Origin: Eublepharis macularius
Taxonomy: Eukaryota; Chordata; Lepidosauria; Squamata; Eublepharidae
DNA: 64,000 nt
Assembly: GCF_028583425.1 (NCBI RefSeq)
Contig: NC_072807.1
Coordinates: 30,137,001-30,201,000 of the forward strand
Reading direction: 5' to 3'
Below the pieces are notes generated by a model. The model saw only the letters and a list, made by a program, of their open reading frames with translations, had not been told where the DNA came from and made no database searches. Position 1 is the first letter of the stretch. Every line of letters starts with the position of its first letter. The translations under genes were made by a program, and so were the position numbers. Below, in pieces: positions 18,547 through 31,496 of the stretch.

Positions 18547-18616
18547 GAGAGGAAACCTGAAGCAAGAATTTTTAGGGCCGAGCTCCCTCAAGGTCCATGA
18601 TTCAAATTAAGATGTA
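18547..18616 (+). repeat. 70-bp flanking direct repeat, right copy
   Basis: It is exactly identical to 9463-9532. After it the intron continues CTGTCTATTATGG. Removing one copy and the composite would restore an uninterrupted intron. Confidence 0.9.
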
Positions 18617-19101
18617 CTGTCTATTATGGATTTTCCTAGTGACGAATCAAAGGGTCAAACATCTGGAGGGCAAGTGTGGGAGGACAGCTAAAGCTCAGCA
18701 GGAGGGCCTACGTTTAGCAGGAAGAAGGTCCTAACTTCAGTCCCTGGCATCTTCAAGTATAACGGCAGTGATGCGGGGGAAGAGAGCTTCTTGAGACCAA
18801 GGAGAACAAATGCAGATCAAAGTACAGTTCTGGGTCACATGGACAAATAGTTTGACACATCATAATGTCCCTTAAATATGTCTGTATTACTAATAAAACC
18901 ACCCACTACGTGTTCAACGACAGCAACAGCTTATAACACATATGAGAGCAAGTTTCATTCATCCTTACAGAGTAAGAATTCCAAGGCATAACCAAAAACA
19001 AATGATCTCTAGAAACAAAGATGACTCTTTAATAGCCAATGCTTCAACATATGTTTTGTCACATGACAAAACAGAGAATACAGTAGGTATAAACTTCATA
19101 C

Positions 19102-19183
19102 CTAATCGCAACGTTTTAAATTCAGGCAGAGTTGCAGAAGCACAAAGCTGGTAGAAGATATGGTAATTTCTCTCTTCTTCTGC
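19102..19183 (-). CDS. MYO5A: MYO5A coding exon 7 (residues 253-280)
   Basis: The exon is 82 nt and encodes [20 protein letters not shown] and then EFKTLRL, plus one nucleotide of the next glycine. The open frame around it is short, so it was found by matching the expected continuation after exon 6. The acceptor is AAAG preceded by a run of T, and the donor is GTATGA. It leaves in phase 1, as exon 8 requires. The next intron is the one invaded by the DIRS composite. Confidence 0.95.
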
Positions 19184-20124
19184 CTTTGATTAAAAAAAAA
19201 GTGATGAAATATCTGTTATTTCCATGAAATTGTCAATTCTATTTCATAGGTTAGTAAAGAAGTAAACAGAAATCAAAGTAATAGTGTCTTAAATCTCTAG
19301 GAATAAACATAATTAACCCACCCAAACACAGTCTTCACTTCTATTAACCTGTTTATCCCTAAGTTTCCTATACGAAAAGGTCAGTGATGATGAACTCATA
19401 TATATAGCTTGAGGCTTAAATGAGCGTCCAAATGTTCCAGTGACTGGGGTGACTAACTGAAGGTGAAAGAAAAGGGGTGTCACCTCCAGCATTTTCATAT
19501 AGTGCATGCTGGGGCAATCAAGAACTCTCCTTTCTTTGTGCATCCTTCACCCTTACGTATTAGCCACGGCTTCCTCCCATTTAACCGCATCCCACAATAA
19601 ATGCTTTGGACTTCTTCCTTTTTCACCCTGAGAGCTGAAACCTTCACTGTATTACTGGTCAGATCTCTGGACATCCATCTTCTCAAAAGCAAAAGGTGGA
19701 GGGTGGAGTCATAGCTGTGACCTGCCTCTCAAGACGAGAGGAAGGAGCACTTAACAGTGACAGCTGCTAGAGCAGTTTCATTTTCTGCTTGCCCTACATT
19801 TTCTTCTCTATGGTCATGCAGGTACCAAGGTTGCGAGGAGGGGGAGATCAACATCTCAAACCATAGTTTGGCAAACCACAATTTGTTGTTATATCTGAAC
19901 CCAGAAAAGAGACCTCTTCCCTGCCCTTTTTTTCCTTCCTCTTTAGGGAGAAGACAAATTCTTCAGTGAAACTAATATGCAAAGTGTTGTCATTTCACAA
20001 CAGGTTAGTGAGATGTGCCGTTATCCTGCATCAAGAGCTGAGCTGCTAGACATTATTATTAACTTTATCTGGTTGCCATCATAAAATGTTTGTATGCCCC
20101 TCAATTCTCCTCTTCTGTACCTTA

Positions 20125-20460
<336 letters not shown>

Positions 20461-21014
20461 TCACTGAAAACTCACTGCATGAAATTACACGAACCACCCT
20501 TTGATTTGTGAGTATGGATTCTCACACAAAACTTGGCAATATCCACAAAAAAAGTCATGTTACACAGCAAGATTTCTAAAACACACACAAGTAGGCCTCC
20601 ACATGTGGAAAATTAAAGACTTGTCTTATGCCAAGAGAGACAAATGAAAACATTTATTTTTATACTACAGAATTAACTTATGGAATTCACTGTAACAAGG
20701 CATGGTATTGCTAAGTGGCTTAGATATAGCATGCTCTGGCAAATTCATAGAGTACCATTAACAACAGTATTTAACTATGATAGTTCAACAGAACTACCAT
20801 GTTCAGAGGCAGGTTGCCCCTGAATACCAGCTAGTGGGGTGGGGTGGGGACAGCAACGGGAAAAGGCTAAGCAAGATGAGATGCAAGGCTAAGCAAGCGG
20901 TACAAGATGAATAACAACAGCAGCTCTCTAAGACTTCTCACAAGTCTGGGGCTGAATTTAGGCAACAGTTGCTCAGATCTGCAGATAGTCCTATGTGGGT
21001 TTTTACAATTATTA

Positions 21015-21075
21015 TGTTTTCATTTATAGTCCACCTTTCTCACTGGGACCCAAGGCGGATTACAATCATGATTTT
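21015..21075 (-). repeat. LINE-type 3' tail, fragment
   Basis: On the minus strand it reads AATCCGCCTTGGGTCCCAGT followed by GAGAAAGGTGGACTATAAATG. It is related to the tail at 9168-9385. Confidence 0.55.
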
Positions 21076-22499
21076 TTTTTAAAAAAAAACCTTTTCAGTC
21101 AATCAGTAGGCAGATTACAAAATATAACCTTTGACTCTTATCAGCAAAGATTTCTAGTAAGACAAAGTAATGCAGTTGAGCTGGGAATGTACAACTGGGT
21201 GCAAAACAAGAACAGCACATGCAACCCTATCTATTTAAGGCAACAAGACAGTAAGTGTAGGAAAGATTAATCCTGATCAAAGTCACCCCCTGAGCTGAAC
21301 CATTAAACTGCACCTTTGCTCCTGGAACTGTCAAAATTGAAATCCCTTCACACAAGGAGGCACAGGCAAGAAAGCACATGCCCACTCATTAATCCACTCA
21401 GTGCCAATAAGTGTTTTGTAGGATTATTTTGAAATTCCACACAACACAGCAAGCCAGGCACAATTACCTTATCAGGTACCATATATCAAAACCAACGGTG
21501 CTAAAGTTGCATTAAAACAGAAAGCACCATCTCTGCTTTTGTTCGTACATCAAGGAATACTTAAGGAGGGAAAGTTATTAAAATTATTAAAAGAGAAACA
21601 GTGTTTGGGTTGCTTTTTTCTCGAAATTAGGCTTTTCCTTTAAAATTCTACATCCTGAAAATAATGGTATCTATCAGGAGAGCAGTCATTTCTCTAAGAT
21701 TTGTTCCACACTGGATGGAATGGAGGTTAGCTTTCCTAGACTGATAGTATACTAATATTTGTTTATTTGTGATAAGATTTCAGTATTGTATGCAAAAGCA
21801 GGTAAGAGCAAACAAACAATAAAGTCAATTGTCTGTTAAAGGTAACTGCAATACTTGTATGTAAGATGAAAAGTCTGTTGAACTGGACCCTTTTTCACAG
21901 GTCTATATAACTCTGAAATGAACCTGCTTCAATAAAGGGTACCACAAAAAAGAATTTTGTAATTCTTAAGGCTTGTTCAGATGATACTTGTCCTTGAAGC
22001 TCATATATGCAATGGGAGCAGATCCCAGATTCACATGCTGGAAATCAGGTTTAGCTCACAAGAACACATAAAAACAAGCATCAAATAATCTGGTTTGGAC
22101 ATTACCTTTGATCGACAGTGAGATGGTGTTGGCAGGGAGAGGGAGCACATAAGCCACAAGCTCCCCCCCCCCTTCTGATTTCATAGCACGTACACAAATT
22201 CTGGGACTATGATCAACATCTAAACAAGCACTGACGCTGTGTTTATAAGGAGAGCCAGTTATTCTTCTATCTACCCTATCTCTATACCAGTTTTAAAGGA
22301 AAGAGAAAAATACACAAGCAGGAAAAGGAAGTGTTTGTGTGCAAGCCCATCTTCCTTTAAGAAAAATACTGCTCTGCAGTGCAAAACATTCTAGAAATTG
22401 CAGCAGTATTGCGTGCAAAAATTCCCTTCCTTTTCTTTCATTTAACAGCCAGGTGTTCCATTGGGGAGTTTCTACCTTCATACCAAGAATGCAAACATC

Positions 22500-22632
22500 T
22501 GTTTGTTGATTTTATGATAAACTGTTATGAATTGTTTTTAATATTTGTATTATATTTTTATAACTGCTGTACCTCGCCCTGAGCCCGCTTGTGGGAAGGG
22601 CAGGTTAGAAATGTAATAAATAATAATAATTC
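22500..22632 (+). repeat. LINE-type 3' tail, fragment
   Basis: CGCCCTGAGCCCGCTTGTGG is followed by a GGTTAGAAATGTAATAAATAATAATAAT tail, the typical end of a retroposed element. The family is uncertain. Confidence 0.55.
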
Positions 22633-22842
22633 TCTTGGCAACAGAATTTCTCTGAGAATCCATGCCTGGTCTTGGTGCATAATCCACATGTGCTTATCGC
22701 AGTATAGAAGGAGTCAGTGCAAAAAGGCTCTGCGCCAACAACAGGAAGTGTGACCACGGGCTCAGCCTCTGTCAGTGGAACCCTAAACAGAGTTGCACCC
22801 ATCTAAGTGCATGGGCTTGGAAAAGTTTAACTCTGCTTAGGA

Positions 22843-22950
22843 CTGCACTGTAAGGTTGCAATCCTATACATGCATACCTGCAAGTAAGCCCAATTAGACA
22901 TAGTGGAGCTTACTTCTGAGTAGGACATGCTTAGGATTGCCATAAGAGAG
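22843..22950. repeat. Small MITE-like repeat
   Basis: It begins CACTGTAAGGTTGCAATCC and ends CTTAGGATTGCCATAAGAG, so its ends are loosely complementary. It resembles the 'TGCAATCCTA...' family seen at 25029-25114. Confidence 0.45.
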
Positions 22951-23182
22951 ACTTGGGAGCCAAAGTACAGCTTGAAAATGGGATCTTGCCCTTGTTTAAC
23001 GCTTTTTGAACCTGGAACTCTGAAAAAACTCCCAGCAACAAGGCTGCCTATCAGCAACTAGAGCTGGGCCAGTACATATGCTTTCCTGCTTTTAGTTGGG
23101 GTGATGGCTCTGCTGTCAACCAGGCTTTTGTTCTGCTTACAGATGTGGAGAAGGAAAAGAGTTAATAGGTTATATGGTGATT

Positions 23183-23276
23183 AACAGTGCTGTGCTAAGC
23201 AGAGATATACCCTTCTAAGCTCATTGACTTCAATGGACTTAGAAGGGGGTTAACTCTGCTGAGATTGCTCTGTAAA
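23183..23276. repeat. Small fold-back MITE
   Basis: The inner halves 'CCCTTCTAAGCTCATTGA' and 'TCAATGGACTTAGAAGGG' are near complements around CTTCA. It is a diverged member of the family at 25029-25114. Confidence 0.55.
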
Positions 23277-23442
23277 CACCACAGTAAATACCAACTGTGC
23301 CTGGTCCTAAGGTTTCATTTCTATCTTCCTGGCTCAAAAAGAAAAGGATCGAATCATTTCAAACCCCAGCATTGTTGATGGGAAGCCTCTCCATACAGGC
23401 ACCCCAGGCAAATGCTCTTTACATAGACCTCCTCTCTCTTAC

Positions 23443-23599
23443 CTCCATTATAGGATTGGAAGCCAATACTTTCTCTTCCACATTAGCTTCACTGGCAGAC
23501 CCACTTACAGTGGCAAAATATCTCATTGCATACTTAGCAGAGACTGTCTTTCCGGCTCCAGATTCCCCACTTACGATGATTGACTGGTTCCGTTCGTCT
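23443..23599 (-). CDS. MYO5A: MYO5A coding exon 5, P-loop exon (residues 152-204)
   Basis: The exon is 157 nt. It begins with the split arginine, then [10 protein letters not shown], followed by the Walker A/P-loop GESGAGKT at residues 163-170. It ends [11 protein letters not shown]. The lysine at 169 and threonine at 170 bind the phosphates and Mg of ATP. The acceptor is CCAG before AGACGAA and the donor is GTAAGAG. It leaves in phase 0. Confidence 0.98.
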
Positions 23600-25028
23600 C
23601 TGGAATAGAAACCAGTTAGGTTCAGCCATTCTCTGAAGGAGATTTGTGTACATTCCGGTCAACACTAACCCTAACAATATGTATGCAAGAAAACATGCAT
23701 ATAGGATACAAAATAAAGTGAAAACAGAGGCAAATGGCAATTTATGAAATCTTGTAGATGTCTGCAGTCTCTGTTTTTAGATTTAGACATCTAAACTGCC
23801 TCTGCTTTTAGATACATCAGTTTCTGTTTTGGAACAGCAACATCTTGCATTCATAAGCTTCTTTTATATATCAAAGCATTTTTAAAAGGAAGTGTTTTCC
23901 AGTTCTGTTTCTTTGTGTGCAACTCTTCCAAATCTTTTAAGACTGTAAGCAAGCGCTTCCAGAGTTTCCCACATCATTGCACCATGAAGTCATTTCAAGA
24001 GTGATGAAAGTCAGAAAACACAATTGACTAACTTGCCCTTTTTGCTACCTGCACTAACATATCCAAAGAGGGCGTTTTACACCTGTTGGAAGATGCAAAA
24101 GGACCTCGACAAGGGATCTAGTGGGAAAGCGTGAAGAGTCAGAAGTGCATATAATTTCCTTTTCCTGTTCCATCCTCATCATTACATCCACAACACATCT
24201 AACTTCCATGGAAATCAATGGAGATTTAAATACATAAAACACTAGACGGTAACCTCACTGATTTCAATGTGATGTAGGCACAGTTCACTTGCACTAGATT
24301 GCATTTGTAGGCACATAAGGCCAGATGTGCAGTCAAGCAAAAGTTATTAATGTAAATGGCAATAAATGGGAGGAACAGGAAATGCCAGTTCAGCACTTAT
24401 CTACAATAAGCTGAATATCAGCTTCACCTGCATACCCTTTTTCAAAGGGAGGGGGGATAATGCAAAACCCTTTATTGTCTCCTTTGAAGATTCCAACACA
24501 GGAATTAAACTCAGCGCACATACCAAGGACAACATTCTGTATTTCAAGCCCATATACCAACTTCAAACTCCACACTTACTTTTAAGGACGCTAGGGAAAG
24601 TACACACACCATACCACACAGTGCAATGCAATACCAGAGCTTGAGAAATCACAGTGAAAGGTGGCATATACTTTCACAACCTGATTTACTATTTGAAGTT
24701 AAAGCTCTGTTCAGACCCTACGCCTGTTTACAAAGGGGGGAAGTTAGTAGGCGTGTTCATCCCATATTTCATGTTCTCAACCCCTAACATGCACTTGCAA
24801 AGAGGTTCAGAATCAAGCAACGCTTCTCAGGCATTTTGCGTCACTTACATCTGAGGTCTGGTCATTCTCTGCTAATAACTGCCCCAGACACAGTATCAGC
24901 TGCACACTGAGATGCTAAACTAAAAACAGATGTTTATAAATACTATCAATTTCAATGCCAACCTAAAATATCAACAGGTTATCAAAGATGGTTTGAGTTA
25001 GTAGTGGTGGTGACATTCTGGTAGTGAG

Positions 25029-25114
25029 AGTGCAATCCTATGGAGAGTTACTCCAGTCTAAGCCCACTGAAGTCAATGGGCTTAGACTGGAGTAACTCTC
25101 CATAGGATTGCACT
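25029..25114. mobile_element. Perfect 86-bp fold-back MITE
   Basis: A 38-bp arm starting AGTGCAATCCTATGGAGAGT is followed by the 10-nt loop CTGAAGTCAA and an exact 38-bp inverted complement. It has no coding content. Diverged relatives occur at 23183, 43924 and 46030, so this is an interspersed family and not a chance hairpin. Confidence 0.85.
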
Positions 25115-26312
25115 GTTAGCTTCTGCCAACACTGAATTGTGGATGTTATTTGCTCAGCTCATTTATTCTTTTATTTTTATATGTTCATGGTTTTGATGGT
25201 CTGTTCCACCTTGCGTGTTACTGAAAATAGTGGTTTTAATTATGATCCCATTGAAAGCCACTTCAGAGGAATGTAGGTTTTAAATAAAGAAAGCTCTTTT
25301 CTAACACCACTTGGCAAGTTCTTGGCACACAGTGACTCTACATAAGTAGAATAAACTGGTGCTGTCTATTCTACACTGAATATCCACACTAAACAAGAGT
25401 TCCTTGTGCATCTCCTACAGTCCTTTCAGACTTGGTCCCCACACCCCCATCCAGGCTTAGAAGGCTCCATGGCTTTAATAGGCCTGTTTTCATCTTCTTT
25501 CTTGAGAAATAAATGAGCATTTGTTTCCCAAACGTGTGGAGGAACCCTCAAGTTTGGCCAGGAGGAGTCCACTGGTGAAAGCTGCTCTTTCATTCTAAAA
25601 GAGGAGTTCTCCAAAGGGCTCACTAAAAGTATTTAGTAAGGTAAAGGATTCTACAATCTACCCTGGCAGCTTGTTCCACAGACAAATAATTATTGCAAAC
25701 AAAATCCCATCTTGGGCTCTAGTCTTCATCACAAACCAGAGCAAAGAATATTTACACACTCTAAGCCCAACTCCCTGGGATCTGCTGTCAGTTGAAGGCA
25801 CTGCCTACCATTTCTGAGGCACGTGAGGCTGGCACGTCTCCTCCTGCCATGTCTGGAACTGGTATGATGGCAACGGCAGGATTCCAAGGGCAGAGGGCAC
25901 TTCTAGGGATGAATCACCAGTGTCTAATGCTGTTGGCAAGGATATATATTCTTGGAAGCAGGAGACAGAAGAAGCTCAGTTCCCTGAAGGCACTTTCTTT
26001 TCCTTGCCCATGCAAGAGGGATTGGCTCGATGACTACTACCTGAGGGTCCAGAGACAACCGCCCCCCCCTTTCCAGCATCCAATACTTCGTTCTTCTGAC
26101 ACACAGGGTTGTATCAGGACAATAACCTGAACTGGTCTCTAAATATGGCTATATCATGTGACCTGAGGCCATGCTGTACCATATGGAAGCCAAGAAAGTA
26201 TCCTGATGCGAAGCTAAAAGGTTACCCTAGAAGATGAAGCAAAGGTGACACAGGAGAACAGAGATCAGATCTCACAACTTTTTTTTGTGATGGTTGTAGT
26301 GGCAGAGGAATT

Positions 26313-26539
26313 CTTTATTTTTATTTTACTTCATTTATTTACTTTCTCCCCTATGTGGCTTTCATCATTATCCTCACCTTCATTTTGTCCTCACAACAAC
26401 CCTGTGAAGTAGGTCAGGCTGAGAGTGCGCGCATCTGGCCCAAGGTCATCCAGCAAGATTCCATGGCAGAGTGGAGATTTGAAGCTGGGTCTCCCACATC
26501 CTAGTCTGACCCTCTAACCTCTACACCACACTGGCTCTG
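26313..26539 (-). repeat. tRNA-derived SINE (Sauria/Squam type)
   Basis: On the minus strand it starts AGAGCCAGTGTGGTGTAGAG, has a degenerate B box, then 'AACCCTGTGAAG'-type body (as its complement) and an A/T-rich 3' tail with TAAATGAAGTAAAATAAA. Confidence 0.8.
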
Positions 26540-27912
26540 GCACATTTTAATCCTCCTCTCACCCTCTCAGCATTCCCCAATCAAAATTCCATGCACACAC
26601 ACCCCAAGCTGTTGTCAGCCCAGACTCGAAAAAGATAGAGGCACCTGTCAAAAGAAAACAAATCATGGGATACGATCACAGACCTCCTGCAGCTCAAGCT
26701 TTCCAGTGGCTTCCTGCCAATTCCTAATGCTGCCTCATGCTTAACTGTAACTCTTGACTGAAGCTGATTTCCTTCTTCAGAGAAAGATCCCTATCTAACT
26801 TCCAGGCCAAAGAGAATGAATTTATATCTGCTATACCTGCTACTATGACACAAGACAACTGAAACTGTAAGCAATAACGTATATCTTGGCTACACATCTG
26901 TAGTCCAATTCATGAGAAACTTCTGTACTGCGATGGGGGGAGCATCAGTTAAAGTGCAGAGCCAGTGGGATCCTAAATCAGGTCAGATCCAAACACAGGC
27001 TGCAGCTTCCAGACAAACCCTGAATTTACACCACCAATGCAATGCACCCAACACTATTTGTAAGACAGTTTGATTTAAAAAAATAAATTTCTTTAGAAAC
27101 TATCACACAGAAAAGAAAAAGGGTCGCTCTCTCTTTCACTCACACGCACGCATGCACACGCGCGCACTCTAAGCATATTCCTGGGCATTACTGATACTAA
27201 CACAGCATTGCTCAACAGACATGCAAAAATTCAAAACACTTATTTTATTTAAAATGTTTATAACCCATCTCAGCAATGCTCTCAAGCCAGCTTCCATGCG
27301 AAGATCCACATTCAATAAGACAAAATAAAAGAAAAAAAACATAATAAAGATCCCAACATTAAACTTAAAAAACCCACCATCAAAAGAAAAGAACAACTGT
27401 CACGAACCAATAAATAAATCACAGCAGCTGCTCTGAGACCCCATGGTCTATGAGAAAGGAGAAGTATAGATATTTTCATAAATACAAAAGTTAAATTACA
27501 ACACAGGCTCAGGTAGCTCATGCCATACAATGGAGCTATGTATTTAATAGATTTATATAATTCTTTTTCACCATAAGATCATCAGAGTGGCTTCTAACAT
27601 TTTTAAGTATTTTCTTCCCCCCTCCCCCTCTGCCCCATGCCAACATAAAAAGGCATGTTCCTTTGCTGTAGATGTCTGTATTTAATCATGAAAAGAAGGC
27701 CTAGCCATCTGGTCTTGTTGAGTAGACCTAGGGATTCATGTGGCCTCAAGACAAGAAGTATCCAAGACCCTGGTGACAAAAGGCCAATACCCTGAAACTA
27801 GAAGTCAGTTAGCCTACGCAGTATTACTTTAAAACATTTGAATGTTGGAAAAACCCTGCCAGAAGTTTCCCTGAAATTTCTAGAAAAGCAAAGAAGTCTC
27901 CATTCCACAAAC

Positions 27913-28057
27913 CTTGCCATTTGTTTATATGCCTCCTCCGCCACAGCAAATATGTGTGGGTCCATATCCCCCATGTTCTGGCCGCTGTATGCATTGATGA
28001 TATCTTCCCCATAGATAGGCAGCTGTTCATAAGGATTTATGGCCACTAAGACTATGC
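27913..28057 (-). CDS. MYO5A: MYO5A coding exon 4 (residues 104-152)
   Basis: The exon is 145 nt and encodes [19 protein letters not shown] through [17 protein letters not shown]. It contains the NPY purine-binding motif and the [12 protein letters not shown] helix conserved in myosin heads. The acceptor is GCAG before GC and the donor is GTTTGT. It enters in phase 1 and leaves in phase 2, splitting the arginine codon with exon 5. Confidence 0.97.
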
Positions 28058-29224
28058 CTGCAAAATAAAAATCATACATTATTGGTAGATATTAAATAGG
28101 AAAAGCAGCAATTTTATTTTTAAAAGAAAGAGATGGAGAACAGTTGGAGCTGAACTATAAAGAACTTTTCTCTTTTTTATTTGACGAAGTATTTGTTTAA
28201 AAAAGCAGAAACTGTCAGGAGCTGTAACAGAAACCAGGCAGACAATGAACCATTTAGTTCCCTGGCAACAATTAAAAGGGAGGCCCTGGTTCCTATTTAT
28301 ACTGTGTACTAATGCCTCTTAACTACCCTTTATCTTCATGACAAGGGCTACATGGGTCATCAGAAAAACATGTGCAAGAAGGTTTCAGGCTCAATCCGGG
28401 CATCTCCAGTTAAAAATTCTTTCAAGCAGCAGGTCTTTGGAACAACCTTTGCCTGAAATCTTGGAGGAGGCTGCCAGTCAGTGTGGCACTAGGTTAGATG
28501 GACTCTAATGGCCACACACATGAATTATCAATTCATGCAAAGAAAGGTATTACAGTGTGGTCCACTGCTGAGGTCAGACATTTTGGCCACCTCAGTGGCT
28601 CCCCATGACTAATTTGACTGTAGTTAGCATACCAGGTAGCCAGCTTCTAAGATTTAGAAACTCGATGCCAAGATCTAATTCCTAATAGATCTAACAATGT
28701 TTTTTGGGTCCTATTATAGCCACCAACTCAAACATTTACTGACTACAACATCTTGTCTCTTTTCTCTTAATTTCCCTTCATTCTATATTGCTTCCCAACT
28801 GCTGCCTCCTCATTCTCAGCGGTCCTGGGGAACTAACTGAGGTGAATGCTTAGCTTCTCCCACCCATGAAAATCAAAAGCAAACAAACAAAAAAATCATC
28901 CCACAGCAGTCGCTCAACTGTGATTCTTTCCTGTCCCAACAGCCTCAGCACCATTCCTGACATTACAATTAATGAAATAAACAGATCCTGACTGGTTCAC
29001 TTAGCAAGAACCATTCCCCATTGTGCAACGGCTACAGCTTTGTCATAAAATGAGCTAATTTATATACAAATAATTCTGAAACAGAGTACCTACTGAATTT
29101 GAATTACCTCATATTTTTCTGCCACTTTATTCACAATGTCTGGACAAGCCATGCAGGTATACAAGCCCTGAAAACTTGTAGCAAGCAACAAAAGCCTACA
29201 ATATTTCCCTCAATGCAGCTCTTC

Positions 29225-29600
29225 TAGACCCTTATACAGAGGCTCACACCTGAAAGGTTTACAACAGGTGTCTCTAAAACATGCCCTGGTTGTATCTAGA
29301 GTAGATTACTGCAGTGCCCTTTGCATTGGATTGCCCCTGAAGACTGTTGGAAAATTTCAGTTGGTACAGAATGCTGCAGCCGGAATGCTGACTTCAGTGG
29401 GTCTTTAGCGAACCATCTCACTCCAGTCTTGCTCAATCTACACTGACTTCCAATTTGCTTCTGTGCCCAGTTCAAGGTGCTGGTATTAACTTTTAAAGCC
29501 ACATACAGCACAGGGGCAGCATAGCTTAAGGACTGCCTGCTCCCATATGAACTTATCCAACTTTTTCTGTCAGCTGTGGAGACCCCTCACTAACTTTTAT
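29225..29600 (+). repeat. Old LINE fragment (CR1/L3-like ORF2 3' region)
   Basis: It contains the recognisable string TAGATTACTGCAGTGCCCT, then 'CAGTTGGTACAGAATGCTGC' and 'TTCAAGGTGCTGGTATTA'. This is the pattern left by decayed CR1/L3-type reverse transcriptase C-termini. A related string is at 62052-62070. Confidence 0.6.
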
Positions 29601-30579
29601 TAGCCATCCTCCCTGTTGGTGTGTTTATAGGTGCAATTAACTACATAGAAATGATTGATCTAAAACAAGGAAGTCGCTACAGCTCAGGTGGCTAGATACC
29701 ATGCAGAATTCACCTGGGAAATGAATGTTTGTTTCTCCACTGCAAGAGAAACATCCCCAAGTGAACAGGTGTGCTTGCCATCTTTCCGGGGAGTGGGGGG
29801 GGGGCGGCGAGATAAACAATTGGAACTCTGAGATACACAAAGAGGGAGGGAAAGACAGCTCTCCAGCGTCTCTTGAAATGGTTCCAGTGAAAATAGGTAC
29901 ATACGCAAGTGGTTTTATTTACAGCCAAAGAAACATTTTCCAAATTATGTCACTTGTTAAAGTACTGTTGTTACCTCATTAAATACAAAAGGCTAAATCT
30001 AATTACACTCAACCAAATCAAAAGGCAAATACTTCAATTTTATTACTCAATAGGTTAGGAGCACTACAATGTTTTTATTTCCTAGGATGATAAATATCTC
30101 TTGGGCTCCAGAGTAAGAGAAGATGGGTCAATTTTTCCTTATAAACTGTAGCTTAGTGTTTCACATCAGTTTTATACAGGGGGTATCATTACATTGCATG
30201 AATACAGGTATGTATTAAAACAAGCACACGTTCCAGCATTCCAGTAATGAATGATGAAAGTCAACCTTTATGGACCTCAACTTCATTTTTAACCTTGGAG
30301 GTTACTGGGTTGATCTGATTGTTGCAATAAAGACAAGGAGTCCTGTGAGACCAACAAGATTTATCATAGCATAAGACTTTGTGCATCAGACATGTGAAGC
30401 GTTATCCTCAATTGCATTTATTCTGCCAAATGAGGATAACAAGTCATGAATCTGACACAGTGAGCTCCAGGCCTCAAAAGCTTATGCCACAGAAAATCTG
30501 TTCATCTTCCAAGTGGGTGCTGCACAACTCTGGAGTTTTTAAAAGGTGACTTCTTGCAAGGTGGCCTATTCAGTTAAGA

Positions 30580-30800
30580 TGGCTAGCGTGGCGACCTAGG
30601 TGGTTAGAGTGCTGACCTAAGAACTGGGACACTCAGGTTTATATTCCTGTTCTGCCATGGAAGCTTGCTTGAGCCACTCACTCTCTCTTGGCTTAACCTA
30701 CCTCACAAGGTTGTTGTGAGGATAAAAGGGAAGAGGAGGAGAGACTGATGCTGATTGGTTCCCTACTGAAGAGAATAGCGGGGTATAAAGATCTCTTTAA
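30580..30800 (+). repeat. tRNA-derived SINE (Sauria/Squam type)
   Basis: The tRNA head is diverged (TGGTTAGAGTGCTGACC). The body CATGGAAGCTTGCTTGAGCC, 'AACCTACCTCACAAGGTTGT' and the end GGGGTATAAAG match the family. Confidence 0.75.
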
Positions 30801-31029
30801 AATGATAAACATTAAGCAGTGTGGAACAAGAATAACTGTGTATATAGTTGAAAAAGTTCAGTGATCAACAGCTGAGAAATTCTAGTTTGTAATTTTTTTT
30901 AAGAATAAGTAAGTACTTGCTAACTAATAGTGAATTTTCAAAGTCACACATCGAATGGACTATCTGAAAAAAATTCACATGGCATCTTCATAGTTCTATA
31001 GCTGTCCAGAAGCTGGGTTCCATGCTTAC

Positions 31030-31201
31030 CACAATATGTGTAAATGAGTTTTGAGTCTATAAATCGAACTTTGAGGTTATGGAGAACAGCAGGTTCGTGG
31101 AGATAGCTGAGCGCAGTCAGGTCATTTTCGCCCACAAGTATGTCTGGGTTTCGCAAGGGTGGGAGCTGCTTGGTTTTAGGATCAAGCTTATATTCAAGAT
31201 C
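31030..31201 (-). CDS. MYO5A: MYO5A coding exon 3 (residues 47-104)
   Basis: The exon is 172 nt, begins [11 protein letters not shown] and continues through [21 protein letters not shown] to IYTYCG. This is the end of the SH3-like region and the start of the motor core. The stretch [11 protein letters not shown] is the conserved segment that leads into the myosin head. It ends with one nucleotide of the glycine codon (phase 1) before GTAAG. The acceptor is TTCAG. Confidence 0.97.
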
Positions 31202-31496
31202 CTGAAAATTAAATTATATACATTTCAATTCATTTCAAGAAATACGTTCTACATGCAGTTAATTTGCTCTAAGCCTAGAAAAGTTGAAACCAAAAGACGC
31301 ACACACACACACAATCATCATCTGTACTACTATATGATTAAAAAGTGCATACACCACTGGGCATCCATACAACCCAGTACATGCTCGGAACTCTACTGTG
31401 GGCGATGGGCCCCAGACAGTGGACAGCAGGGGCAAAGGAGCAGGAGAGCTGTGAGCAGCCAATCACAGCACTGCATCCTAGTTGCCTCAGCAATAA

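Larger units (their letters stand above)
23600..27912 (-). other. MYO5A intron 4
   Basis: The intron contains the perfect fold-back at 25029, a SINE at 26313-26539 and a short CA/CG-rich run near 27140-27168. No coding signal was seen in the rest. Confidence 0.7.
28058..31029 (-). other. MYO5A intron 3
   Basis: The intron contains a LINE fragment at 29225-29600, a G-rich run near 29798-29810 and a SINE at 30580-30800. The short open frames within it match no family I know. Confidence 0.7.

Noticed and set aside
25792..26130. 112-codon plus-strand ORF in intron 4
   Set aside because: There is no known motif, no splice support and ordinary intronic composition.
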